This document shows, piece by piece, positions 35,069 to 47,200 of a stretch of DNA of 64,000 nt (positions within the stretch are counted from its first letter, which is position 1; each line of letters begins with the position of its first letter). Below the pieces are notes generated by a model. It worked only from the letters and a program-made list of their open reading frames with translations. It was not told the origin of the DNA and made no database searches. The DNA comes from Hymenolepis diminuta (taxonomy: Eukaryota; Platyhelminthes; Cestoda; Cyclophyllidea; Hymenolepididae), in assembly GCA_900708905.1 (NCBI GenBank), contig CAADRB010000004.1, forward strand, positions 4,316,180-4,380,179, read 5' to 3'. The position numbers were made by a program, and so were the translations under genes.

Positions 35069-36924
35069 ATGGCTCCACCTATTTTTATTGAGTGTTCTGA
35101 TGCTGATCAAGTAATCGTTAGTTTAAATCCTAATAAAGCTGTAGGTTGAAGAGCTTAAAAACTATCTGAGAAAATTGGGTGCGGATAGCATCGATAAATC
35201 TGAAGTGGATGATAACAGTTGGTCTGAAGCATTTGTCAAATGCATTCCACAGTTACGATTTGTCTTTACAAATGACAAAGTTTCTGAAAATGGTGAGCTT
35301 TGATTTTGTCACAAGTATAATTTTTTAGAGGCAAATTCATTCTTGGTGACAATTTCGTCCCTTGTCATGCGTTTGCCTGCAGAATTTGCTGACGACGCTA
35401 TATCCAAGTTGTGTACATTATACGAAGACTTTTCCGATAAAAAGAACCGAAAGCACTTCGGAAAACTTTATTCATTAGATATATTGCTTAACGGATTGCC
35501 CGACGAGCATCATTCTCGTTATCGTATTTACCGAGCTCTTGTTACTTGCGCCTCTGAACTTGGCGAACTCGCTCATATTCATACGGAAACGGAGATGGTT
35601 GAGTCATTATTAAAACAATGCAACTGTACCCTTGTTGAGTGCCAATCTTTGTGGCGTCAGATGTCTGCAGTTCATCAGGCTACTAATAACACTAAGCTCG
35701 CTACTCAGGCTTTGATTCACCTTCTTTCAACTTATACAGATGGAAAGGCAACTGGAGCTCAGGATGATGCCTTTAAGTAATGTGTTCTTAGATGCCGTTT
35801 AATTTTATTGCTTATAGATGCATCGTAGCTGTCATCAAGGATCCAAGCATTCTAGACCATGGTTGTCTGATGTCTCTAAAACCTGTACAATTTCTCGAGG
35901 GAGAACCAATTCACAAGGTTAGTAAGAAGACGTTTTCCTGTTTACTTATCTAATTAGCTCTTGGAAATATACGTTTCCGGTGGATTAGCTGATTTCGCCG
36001 CTTTCACCAAAAAATACCCATCCTTTTTGGCTGACAACGGACTCGATGAGAAGGTTTGCCTTGATAAGCTGAGAACTCTCACTTTGATGGAAATTGCCGA
36101 GAATGTTGGAGAACTGGACTATTCTACCGCTTGCAAGAAACTTGAGGTTCCTGAAGATCAGTTGGAATCTTTCATCATTGAAGGTGAGCTATCCTCCATT
36201 TCTTGTTTCATGACTAGAAGTACGTAGTTTCTAGCATTTGCATTGTTAATTTCGTATGTGAAATTGGAATCGATACAGGCTATCAATTATTGGACCTCTA
36301 AGACTTCTTAATTCTTAATTTATAACGTCGCAGCAGCTGGTCGTACTATGTGAGTTCGAGAGGTATCCATTTATATTTAATCGTTGAGATGATATTTACA
36401 CTGTCTAAGTGCACATCTGCATTCAGGTGTGTTTGAGGTTCATTGACTCTCATTTGGCGAATAATTTAACCAGGTACCCTGATTCAACCTTATTGTAGCA
36501 GAAAACACATTCTAATTAATCAGAATCTTGGATATTACTCCTCTATCCAAATTAACAAATGGACAATACCTCTCTTAAATGGGCTTTGGTACAGGCGTCA
36601 TATTAAATAGGGTTTTATCTTCAATCTCTCCTAGGTGAATGTTGAATTTCACCCTCCTGTAGGCTTTGGAGTGAATTAATAGTGCATTTATCATGTAGAG
36701 AGTCAGTGACTGATGTTTCTTTTGTTTTTGTAGCTGTTCAGCAGAAGGTGATAACCTGCAAGTTGGATCAGATCAATCGGCGCATCCTCATCACCGGTGC
36801 CCTGACGCGCACTTTCGGCCGTTCGCAGTGGCAGAGCCTCTACACCACTCTGAAGGAATGGGAATCTGGCCTACGAGTCGTCCAGAGCAGCCTTGCCGCA
36901 ATGATTGGAACCGTTCCCCAATAA
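35069..36924 (+). CDS. EIF3M: Eukaryotic translation initiation factor 3 subunit M
   Basis: Six exons: 35069-35110, 35145-35292, 35329-35776, 35818-35917, 35958-36183 and 36734-36924. All phases agree; 384 residues (human 374). eIF3m is a PCI-domain subunit of the eIF3 octamer, which recruits mRNA and holds the 43S pre-initiation complex in the cytoplasm. Matching blocks include FSDKKNRKHFGKLY, CIVAVIKDPS, MSLKPVQFLEGEPIH, then the PCI region with MEIAENVGELDY and VPEDQLESFIIE. The winged-helix end has QQKVITCKLDQ, TRTFGRSQWQSLY and TLKEWESGL. The start ATG is in the context ataccATGG and begins MAPPIFIEC. Four introns are 34-41 nt and the last is 550 nt. The last exon is more GC-rich than the others, which is not unusual for conserved coding sequence. 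Confidence 0.96.
36184..36733 (+). other. Last intron of eIF3M (550 nt)
   Basis: gtgagc to tttttgtag, phase 1. No further feature was recognised. Confidence 0.8.
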
Positions 36925-36925
36925 A
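36920..36925 (+). terminator. Poly(A) signal overlapping the eIF3M stop codon
   Basis: AATAAA spans the final Gln codon and the TAA stop (CAATAAAA). A T-rich stretch follows within 25 nt. If used, the 3' UTR would be extremely short. Confidence 0.5.
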
Positions 36926-38093
36926 ACAAGCATCTTTCTCATTTGTAATATTCTATTTGTGGAATTCTGATGTCTGCCCAGCGTATTGAGCAGTTTCTAT
37001 CCATCTAAGTATTTTGAGGCAATGTAAATTCAATTTTTGGAATAGTCTTTGTTAATTCTAAGCCAGTTCAATTTAACAGACTAATCAAATCAACTCAAGC
37101 TATTTCAGTACTTTTACTAGACCATTCATTAAGTAATGCGACGTCGTTTCATGCACTGTTTATAGTGACGGAAATTCAAATAACCAGATTTTACGGGGAA
37201 GATAATCAGTCAAATAGAGTTGGTCTAGCTCGTTTGATGCGACCTTAATGGGTTTGCCTGTATTTACGTTATGGAGTCAAATGTTCTGGCAGCGGTATCT
37301 GAATTGCAAGTAATTCCTCTGATGTCAATCGGGTGTATACTTAATCTGATTTAATATAATCGATTTTCACTTAGTTGCCATTTTTATAGATATTGCAATT
37401 CGACGTCATTTCTAAAATGTGTCTTCTATCCAGAATGAGGTCTTAAATGTGGCTTTATTCATACTTGACCTATGCTACCACAGAGTAAGACCTGATGTCT
37501 TTCTGTAACCTAGACCGTTTGGTGTGACCTCCATACTGACTTTTCACCTTCGTCCATCCCGTTCTTTACTCCTAACTAAATTTTGCTGAATTCCCTCAAG
37601 AGGGTTTTCTGCTAGATATTGTGTGAATACAGTCATGTCCATTGGTATTTGTGTTGGCTTTATCTTTTGTTGTCTCTGTTACAGTGGGGATTATCGTAAT
37701 TTAAAGATCTAATCATTTTCCAACGAATATATTTTATTTCGTACTTGACTGCCCCGCATAGACACGCATTCACCATTAGTGTGTAGTTCACTTCCGCCCA
37801 ATGAAATTCACTTTTTCCTATGCTAGGTATTCGACCATAGTCAGCTTTATATTCAGCAGTTAGTACAACAAGTTACAACAGTAATTGATCACTATCTACA
37901 TTTGTAATAGTTGAGCGGATTTGGTACTTTTGCGTCCTTAAACTATTTCAGTCGTCTTAGAGACGGTAAGTGGAATTTGAGGTTCCGACTCTTTAAAACT
38001 TCCAATCTCCGTCAACTCACTTTCTGTATTTAATATTGCTAATAAGACAAACACACTAATGAATCAGTTTTGAGGCAGCTCAGAGTTACAGGA
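36926..38093. other. Intergenic region eIF3M to the unrecognised gene
   Basis: About 1.2 kb of AT-rich DNA without supported coding sequence. Upstream exons of the following gene could lie here but none was found. Confidence 0.5.
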
Positions 38094-39307
38094 ATGAAAT
38101 CGTGTGAACAGGTCGAAGCACCGCCCATTCTCTTTGTGACAGTTTCTCAAACTGGTAAGCTTTCTTGTTATCTCCTAAATATGGGTTACATAATGTCAGG
38201 AAATGCACGTTTTGTTAATGAGTTATCTGCTAAAATTACGTGAAATAACCCCTCGCTTGCAGCTACAACCTCTCTTCCGACTTCTAATTATAGGTTCATC
38301 GGAGCTGATATGGGATGGGAATTTAACCATTCCAGGCTTTATGATCAGCATATTAATGCTGTGGACCTTCCAATCAGCAATATTAAGCGCTTATCGTATG
38401 ACACGGACGAGGTAAACGGCCAGTAACACACTCAGTAAATGGACATTAAATATGTATGGAGTATAGGTCTGCCATAGGCATATTCATGTTCAGTACTCTC
38501 CTCCAGTTTAGCTTATTGTTCTTCAGCTTACCACAGTGATGATGTTGTTAGGTTGTTGAATTGACAGCTGGAATTCTTAGAATGCATTTTTAATTGTGCC
38601 TAACTCAAATTGACTTTAGATGAAGACTAAATCGTTCTAAAACTTCTTCTAATTGAGATCATTATCCACCCCTTTTTGACATCATAAACATGGAACTACG
38701 GTAATTTTTTTATTTTTAAAGCAGAATATCCATACGGATGCTAGGATTTTCAATGATATTTTTAAGTCAGGTTAGTATGAAACACAAGAGTGAATAAAAG
38801 CGATCGAGGTGCAATGAAAAATAAAATAAATGTCCATTCAAAATATAAAAAATACAAATATCTTTAAGTGGAATTTTTATTCTTGTGTGCTATGCAAAAA
38901 GATACTAGTTGAATAGAGAGAATTGATAAGGAAAGCATAAATTAAGTGGCAATATATACAAATGTATTTTCTAAATAATAATTTTGCCCATTAAGTTATT
39001 TTATTTATCATTTACATTTATTTATGACCATCAAAAATGCATGTTTATGTAAAAATTTATCAAAATTGGCAAGTAAACATTTTCCAGTCGAATTTCAACG
39101 ACATTTGAACAGATAGTATCTTTCCTGTTGACTTCGAATATTCAACTAAAGTGGTCACTTAAACTTGTGGTGATAAAAAGGAAAATGTAACATAATAATA
39201 AGTACTCTCTTTCTAATATCCCAGTTCTTTCTAAAACATTTACAGAAGAAGGGAATAATATAGACACAAATCACGTGGAAAAGAATGCTTCATTGCAGTT
39301 ATTATGA
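38094..39307 (+). CDS. Predicted five-exon gene, function unknown
   Basis: Exons: 38094-38154, 38200-38239, 38294-38411, 38722-38770 and 39246-39307, joined in consistent phases into 109 residues. Splice sites are good: ACTG|gtaagc, CGAG|gtaaac, TCAG|gttagt, with acceptors ending gtcag, atag, aaag and acag. The central part, exons 2-3 (for example GNARFVNELSAKI and GADMGWEFNHSRLYDQHI), reads like globular protein, and the frame is kept across the introns although each contains stops. No family is recognised. There is no signal peptide, membrane segment or Cys pattern. The last exon is short and Asn-rich, and its final codons coincide with the left edge of a 1.19-kb block repeated perfectly at 57873. 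Exons 1-3 are the better supported; exons 4 and 5 could be wrong, and 5' exons may be missing. Confidence 0.45.
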
Positions 39308-40492
39308 AATGAGTCAGGTACGTGGTTAATAGCTAAAAGACTTCTGGTTAATTCAAGTTTACCAATAACAAATTTTCAACCACAAACATTGAATGCATTA
39401 ACGGAAAAGTCGTCGGAGTGGCGATACATCAGAAATTTCCTTGCTTCATTTTAATAAAATAGGCAGTGAATCGAAGAAGGCGTTTATTTAAATTGTAATT
39501 CGAAAACTCACGGTTGACGCATTCCGACTTCAATTTGCAAGGACTTTCACTCAAATACCAGGCAGCATTTTTAGACAGTATGATTCAGCGTTCAAGAAAA
39601 CGTGCTCTTTGCATGATTTGTGTGGCACGTTCGATTCTGCTTCTGCGTCTAGCAGTTAGACGTAGTGAAATAATTGACTCAAATGCAAATTGAATGACAT
39701 AATTGAGACGAGAAAACTAGGACCTCTTTGAAGCCTCCCATCTTCAAATATTAAATGTTCCAAACTCCCACATAAAACGATTCACATAAATAAAGATTTA
39801 ACATTCAGTAATATAATAGTGAATGTTATCTTTTACCGGTTGTGAAAATTTGTATTACCTTTTTTTTCCGACACATTTCATCTGGTCAGGCTTATCTCCA
39901 ACTGCTAATTGGATTAAGGGAAACCACTCATATTCGTGTCAAGGCGGCCGAAAGCGTGACAATTTCCCGTCATTTGGTTGAAATCTAGATAGTCCAAGTC
40001 ACTATTTTTGCCAAAATTAAAACTATGCACATTGAAAGGGTTGAATTCTCATTGCTTTCTCTCTTAGCCTTTTTGCCCAAAATGATGCCATTCTTATGCT
40101 ATGGCACGTTGTGCTATTTACACAATACAAGGCAGTAAAATATAAATAGCATTCTATTATTTCGAAAGCTTTCACCTTAAACCGTCCCACTTAGTCCCGG
40201 TTTAAACAGTAAAATGAGTTTGCAGTGCACATGTACCAAATTTAAACAACTGGTCTACAAATCTATAATTAAACTGAAACAAAGATGCTGAAAGCCTTTA
40301 AGTACCAACCAGATACTGTTAGCGATTAGAAGTGACAAATGTATCGAGAGGATATGACCATCAAATGGTCATATCAGGAATTGAATCTTGAAATTGGAAC
40401 TTTAGAGGGTCAGATCAGCAACTTGGTAAAAGGCAGATATACAAGTAAATCTAGGATTTAAATGAAGTATTAATTTCTACTTCACTAATTCT
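39301..40492 (+). repeat. Perfect 1,192-bp direct repeat, copy A
   Basis: Identical, base for base as read here, to 57873-59064, a constant offset of 18,572 with no indel. Similarity decays sharply at both edges: the ~20 bases to the left differ at four positions, and beyond the right edge the copies share only an approximate continuation. No ORF of 60 codons lies in the block. It includes an 11-bp-stem hairpin at 40351-40375 and a 6-bp-stem hairpin near 39646. It has neither terminal inverted repeats nor TG...CA ends. Confidence 0.95.
40351..40375. repeat. Strong hairpin within the duplicated block
   Basis: GATATGACCAT, a 3-nt loop (CAA), then ATGGTCATATC: a perfect 11-bp stem. The same hairpin occurs at 58923-58947 in the other copy. 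Confidence 0.85.
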
Positions 40493-42529
40493 ATTCCTCT
40501 CTCTATTCAAATGCTTTACCAGCCTTCCAAGCTGTAAACTTTTGCTAATCCAGTAATATCTACTAACTAACTACGGATACGTTGAGACTGGTTAATTAAC
40601 GGTTCTGGGATGGGAGTTTAGGCATTCCATTTACAATTAGTATATATATATGTATATCTGTGTGTATCTCAGCAATCAGAAAACTCTAATCATTAGCACA
40701 GCACCAGAATTTATAAGGCATCGGCATGTACTAATTTACGAATCTTCAGGCCAATGTTCTATTATACTGGATCGATTGGAGAGTAAGGTTTTTCGGCTCT
40801 GAAATAAATTCAAATTGATATAAGAAATGTTGCATTGAGAATGTAAACCCTCTCTCTTAAAAACTGGCATTTAGTACAACTCTCACTCGTTTTCTGTCAA
40901 AGCCCTGACCTCATTTCGAAATAGGACTTTATGAGACGAAAAGGAATCTCAATTGGAACATGAGCTTTATTAAATTCTCGGTTTGAAGATTGATCTATCA
41001 TAATTTCACTTTCCTTTATCCTAAGTATAAGCGGTATTGAAAGCGACACATCTCTTTCCAAATTGTGTCTTTGATTGACCTTTTGATATAAAAGTATGTA
41101 CATAATTTACAGCGTATATTATTCATAACATTTTTTCTGATGAATTTGCTTACCCTTATATCTTTCAACTGATAAAAGAATGGATAAAATCAGACACGTG
41201 CTTTGAAAGGAAATTTTCTTAGGGCTTGTGTAAAACCTAAATTAATGGTTATCTACATTGTTATACTTCAATCCTCATAAAATGATATGCACAATTTTGA
41301 GACCTAATGGATTACTAGGAGGAGATAGTTTTGATTAATAAATTTCAAAACTCAAGTGATTTAATTTAAAAGCCTACTTAAATCAAGCAGAAATCAATCC
41401 AAACCAAATTAGGAGTCTGGTGTATAGTAGGGCGTATAGGTACAGACTAGTCAGTGAGTATAAACGTGGTGTACGATATTTGGAAAATGGGAAAGCTCAT
41501 GGTCGCATTTTTGCAGGATCACACCTAGAAAACAAAACTAACTAAGGTTGCTCTAAAATGAAGACACTCCAAATCAAACTGATTAACTGAAAGGAGACCA
41601 GCGGACATTTTGACTACAATAAAAATAGAAATCTTCAGGTCATGGGTGATCAACATCCAAAGTACAGGGTTAAATAATTTCATCATTCGAAAAAATACCT
41701 AACACGTTAATAAAAATATCAATTGTCTTGATCTAATTACATCGAAAATGATATTAGTTAAACACGATTATGCCTAATCAATTACGGCCCCTTCTGGCGA
41801 TTTTGAGAGTTTACACACCGTGTAAGACGAGAACGGACAAAGGTTAGGATGGACAAAAATGACCAGAAGCATTTGCAAATGCATAAACTTGCTGGCTGTT
41901 TATTTTACCTACCGCCAATGCTTTAGACATTGTATAGTGCAGCTAAAATTTTTAACTATTCTTTATAATGTAACAGATATGATCAATATTGATACAAGTT
42001 GCACTTTCACCCATAAAAATACTTTGTAAATTATTAAATTGAAATTTCGTTGGCACCAGGCGGATGGAGGGTGTGATTGTCTTTAATAAAAATGGCATCC
42101 TCGACTTTCGGTAAATGAGTTTTCATCGGACACCTAACAGTTTTTAGATCTTATGAAATATAGTACACTAAATTGTTGGCTAAATATTACATGAGTTAGT
42201 TTAAACCTATATGGAAAATAAAGTCTTTGTTTCTGTATAGGATTAAGGCCTTAATTTCATCTCAAGTTCCTAACTTCGCAAATGGTACAAGTGTTATAAC
42301 GTAACAAACTATTAAGTATATTTATCAAGTGTCATTTACCAGTGGGGAATAAAGAAAGAAATTGCTTTTTTATTCATAGAAGAAATATTGGGGGCGGGGG
42401 CAAATAATTATCGTTTCTTCTAACAATAAGTGTGCAAATATCTTGATGGGAAGTTGATCCCGTCACATTCAGTGACAATACTAAAATGCTTCTATTTGTA
42501 GGCTATTTCACATTACTGAAATAAAACAT

Positions 42530-42805
42530 GTGACTTGTATTGGTGGGATAGCATGTGTATTCGTCGTGTGTTGTTGTTTATGCCTAATTTTGAGGTTATT
42601 ATTTAACAAATGTTTTATAAATAAAGGATCATCAGTACAGTTAAACGAACGTTCGTGTGATTACTGTGACCGAAGGCATCAGTCACCTGAATTCCCTATG
42701 TACTTAACTTTGATCCGAATTTCCAGGATATCATATTTATATTCACGCAGAAATGTAATATTCCGGCTTAATTGTTTGCAGGTGTATTACGCACTAGGCC
42801 AATGA
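42530..42805 (+). CDS. Possible membrane-segment ORF, doubtful
   Basis: Open frame of 91 codons with a strongly hydrophobic, Cys-rich segment (GGIACVFVVCCCLCLILRLL) followed by a polar segment with CDYCDRRH. This resembles a single membrane span with a short cytoplasmic tail. The frame starts at GTG directly after an in-frame stop, with no ATG before the span and no usable 3' splice site in the few bases between, so expression is not supported. It could be an exon remnant or chance. Confidence 0.15.
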   Translation: MTCIGGIACVFVVCCCLCLILRLLFNKCFINKGSSVQLNERSCDYCDRRHQSPEFPMYLTLIRISRISYLYSRRNVIFRLNCLQVYYALGQ

Positions 42806-43540
42806 AGAAAATGTAGTCAAACAAATATTTTGATTGTTGTTTGACTTAGATCTTGAGAAAGTATTTACTTGGGACTATGATAAGACACCGTACAAAATGT
42901 TGGCAATATACTAAAAACGATAAAAAAACACACGAATGCATTAAATCACAGAGAATCCGAGTGTATTAATAATACGGACAGTTTCCAATATATCACCCAT
43001 TCGAATCAAATGATTTAAAATACAATTATAGCTCGAATGACCTTAATGTATGACCCACGTCGGCTGAAAAAAGGCCAAGCATAAATGAATGACGAAAGAG
43101 TGCCAGGCAAATGATTGAACAAAGTTAGGTGTTTAGTAATACAATACGAACAAGGATTAAATTAATGTAGTTTGATTCTAAATTCGTGAAAAAGGGGATC
43201 GAAATTGAAAGTGCTGTGTATCCCATATACTTAACTTCATTTGGACTTAAAGTTGCGAAGCTCCGCATGAATCTAGGACAGTGTACAGTCTATAGCGGAT
43301 GCTACACCAATAAGTCTTTTTGCTTCACCTAAGTAATCCTCCTAAGCAGTCCTAATAGCCTCTAGCAGAGTTCTCTCTATCATCAATTCACTCCCTAATC
43401 AGCTAGGCTATGCCCAAAGTAGCAAGATCAAGTACTGCATTGAGTGGAGAGCGTTTATCGATCACTTCTTTGTTACTGTGACTCAAAAGCTCAGTCATTA
43501 AATACAAAACCATGCTAGGCTGCAGGGATCTTGATTGCTG

Positions 43541-43687
43541 ATTGGTTGAGGAGGGTCCTGCAAACACGGCCGCGCTTGTTGTCTACGCGACCGGTTACAT
43601 CTCTGCACTTCCCAGAAAGTTATAGCGCACGTGATCCAATCAGCCTGGCTAGCGTTGTGAACCTCACAAGTCCGCGAGATTTATAAA
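43541..43687 (+). promoter_or_regulatory. Candidate polymerase II promoter patch
   Basis: A patch clearly more GC-rich than its surroundings holds an inverted CCAAT box (ATTGG at 43541-43545), an E-box CACGTG (43628-43633), a CCAAT box (CCAATCAG from 43636) and TATAAATA (43682-43689), in the order and spacing of a core promoter reading rightwards. The nearest open frame to the right is a 69-codon ORF at 43997-44206. What it would drive is unknown; a non-coding RNA or unannotated exon are alternatives. Confidence 0.35.
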
Positions 43688-43996
43688 TAGCCTTTTATTG
43701 TATATTACAGCCAAAATATTAACACTAAATAATCAAATAGGTCTGAAAACCAAGATCAAATATAAAGATGCATGAGAAGTGAAACGTGTACTTCATGAAT
43801 CGGAATATCAAATTTTGTAAAACACTTTTGATTCTCAGACTTTAATATATACTTCTACCTGATTCATTTCCCATAAATCATATCGGGCCCCCCTACTTTA
43901 CCCTGTGTTCAAATGGTTTCCATGATGAAAGTGTGCATTTTGCCCCACTGTGGATATTATTAATAATAAATTGAAGGTAAATTTCTAATTTCTGTT

Positions 43997-44206
43997 ATGT
44001 CCAATGGGACACATTTCCGAAGAAAATGTCATTGTGATTTATTGTCATTGATAATGAACCTGTTGTTATTATCTTACTTTCTGTGGGCGATTAATAATTC
44101 CAATAAATATTGTTGCGGATTGATAATGGTTCCGACAATCACTAAGCTAAATGAAAACAAACTCAGATACCTTAGAAACCATCATGAACAACTAATGAAA
44201 AGTTAA
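43997..44206 (+). CDS. Possible small ORF downstream of the promoter patch
   Basis: ATG-initiated frame of 69 codons. It begins MSNGTHFRRKCHC and has a hydrophobic stretch (LLSLIMNLLLLSYFLW) and a basic, helical tail. No family is recognised. The only support is its position about 310 bp to the right of a TATA box. It could be chance. Confidence 0.15.
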   Translation: MSNGTHFRRKCHCDLLSLIMNLLLLSYFLWAINNSNKYCCGLIMVPTITKLNENKLRYLRNHHEQLMKS

Positions 44207-47200
44207 TCAAAGATATTTCTAAATTAAAGCGTTTCAAATGAATAATCCTTAACGTGTTCATGCGTCTTCTGGCTAAGATATTGTCAAATTATTACTCATT
44301 TGAGTAAAATTACATTTCCTAATTAAAACTAGTTAGATCGGGCATATATACTTTCCTGCCTTCTACTTGGACTACATTTTACCTGATACACGGAATCCAT
44401 TACCGAGTTAACTGTCTGGTCATCTTTATTTGTATGATGAAGCGCCCTTAAAACTCAATCGTATACCAATTGAGTTGACATTCCTGTATGCGTCAAGTTC
44501 CCTGTCTGGGATCGTGGATGTTTATGACTGTTTTCATCAATGACAAACTCTTCTTTTTCTTAGTGGATATGTACTTTTAGTCCCTGTATGTTTTAGAAAC
44601 AAATATAGTATCACGAAAATAGAAAGAATTTGCAATTAATTGCACATTCATTTATTTAATGCGATTTAATCTAAAATTCTGCATTTGAATGCGAAGATTC
44701 AACCAATTTTTAACCCCATAAAGTGAGAAGATCGTTTCTTTTACAGTGCAAGGAAATTCCTTTATGTATGTTTTTAGTCAAACATTTTTCTTGCATATAT
44801 GTTTGTAAGGAATAATAGGACTAAAAAGGTGTGTGAGTCCTTTTCTTAACTAATATAACTGCTTTTACTAACCTCAAGGTTTTCTAAATGCTAAATAAGT
44901 GAACAGTAGCTTTTCGCGAATGTTAATCCTAAAGTAGATGTTAAATTCAACAGATTGTTTGTTTCCTCCAAGTTTTCTATTCAATTTACTGGTTTCCTGC
45001 TTATAGAAGATTTGTGCTTTTCATGTCATATCTCACTCTCTTTTAGTTATAATTCCTCTTCATTATTGAAAAATATAAGTCATCAGTTAAAAAAGGTATC
45101 ATATTAATAAATGCCCACTAATTTTTCATTTACATTCTTTGTCTCGAATTTATGAGAGGTTACAGTAGGCTTATAAATGCATGTCAGATACACCACGACT
45201 GTAAACAGGAATCTGCCATACAATCATTCTTCTTGGTTATTCTTATGACTCTTCCACATTCATTGTTGCTCTGTAAAGCACAAGATTGGGAGTAACTAGA
45301 AAACAAATCTCTATATGTGACCTTTTGAATGAAACAGTTGAAAGTAATTAAACCAACAAGCTTGTTTACTAAAATGTATGACCTGTTATTAAATTTCACC
45401 GGAATCTCCTTTCAGGTTGCTAATTTCGAAAGCCATTTTTCCTTTTATCCTACTTATTTCATTGACTTTTAGTGAATGAATTAGTCAAATTACAGAGGGC
45501 ATATATTCCGAAATTTGCCAAAATCATTTAGAAATTAAACTAGCAGCTAAGATATTTGATTTTCCCCTAACTATTCAACACACAATATTCCTCTATCTTC
45601 GTCTACGACAACGGAACGGAAAGAGAAGACAAGGCATTAGTGAGCATAATTTATTGAAGGAGGACCAGAAATCACAAAAGGAAGATTAGTACGCATGTGC
45701 GCAGCGAATGACAGGTGGTATGTCAAAAATAACTAATCAATTGTATTTCTCCGCCCCCGTTAGGTCTTGTACGTGGGCTAGGGGACATGTTTTGTTCTAC
45801 CTCTGCATGTGTTAACGCCTTTTTCAGTCCAACTTCGTTAATGAGCTTGTCTCTTAAAACTATTTCAAAGCATCCCCAGAACACAACCTCTTTCTGTACC
45901 AACCCAAGAAGACCTATTTATTAACTTTCTCATCTTCTTTCGAACTTTGGGACGAACTGGTGGCACGAGATATGGGATTTTAGTCCATTCCATTCTTTAC
46001 GGTTAGTTATTTAATATTGTGAGCATCCCATTTAGCGGAAGGAAGCGATAAGCATTCGCTCCAAGACGCACATACTTTATTCAGGACTCGATGGGGCGTC
46101 TGTGGATCCTCGTCGAGCGACGTGTACGGTAGCAGGGGTGTCCGAGGCCATGTGCGGGGTCTCGACAGACGATATCAACTTATTGTAAGAACATGTTTTC
46201 TGGAAAGGATTAATTCCGTCAGAGTCGTGCTCGTAGATAGTTGATAAGGAAAGGACCGATAGAAAGTGTACTCAATTTGATTACTATACTCAATTGTAAA
46301 ATTGTTAAATTTGATTATTTTGGGAATGGTTAGACCTTTTTCACTCTTATTCGCATTATATTTTGTTTCATTATTTCATTAAAAACGTTATATTTTTATA
46401 TTAGTTCAGTACACTTCATTTACAGGAAGGTTAATTTAGCCTTGAATTACTGCTTTCATTTGTCGAATATCAACATTCTTCTATCCTCTAATCTATCTCA
46501 TCCGCACACTGCTAAATAGTAGACCAAGTGGTCAGTCATTTTCATATGGAACTATTAAATTCGGATATCTGTATAAATGATAATATTTACTCTGTGAACA
46601 ATTTATTATTGTCGGATCTAGACCTAAACCTAAAAAATGATATTATTCATGGATTAATTAAAGTTCCCCGAAAAGCACCTTTTGTGGGACTAAGTAGCTA
46701 TTTCAATATAATTTCCTTCAGTATGATAAACTGAATTTTTAACTATTGTGAATAAAATTAATATCTGTGGAGTTGGAAAATATTTTCTTTTAAGAAAAAC
46801 TCTTTAGTTCACATTTGGTTATTTTACAAAGTGAATTTATCAACTAAATAATAGGAAGTTAAGTTATCTGATGCTTTATATTAATTACAATTTATTAAAT
46901 CAAAATCTTAAAGTATCGCTAATCACAATTAAAGCTACTTATAATCATAACCCCCTTTAAATCCAATGATATTAAACTTTAATCCAAAATTTGAAGAACA
47001 ACAGGTGAGATAGACCAGTGGTGTATTGAACGGCCGCAAGGGAAGAAGTGAGGAATGAGGGTGAAAATGGTTGAAAGAAAAGAACTCAATGACGTGGCAA
47101 AACTGCGTGTGAGACTGCGAAATTTTGGGAGAGAGTAAAGTAGAAAGTTAAATAATTTGATTTAGTTTATGCGTTGCAAGATCATCTACTGGTCATTCGT

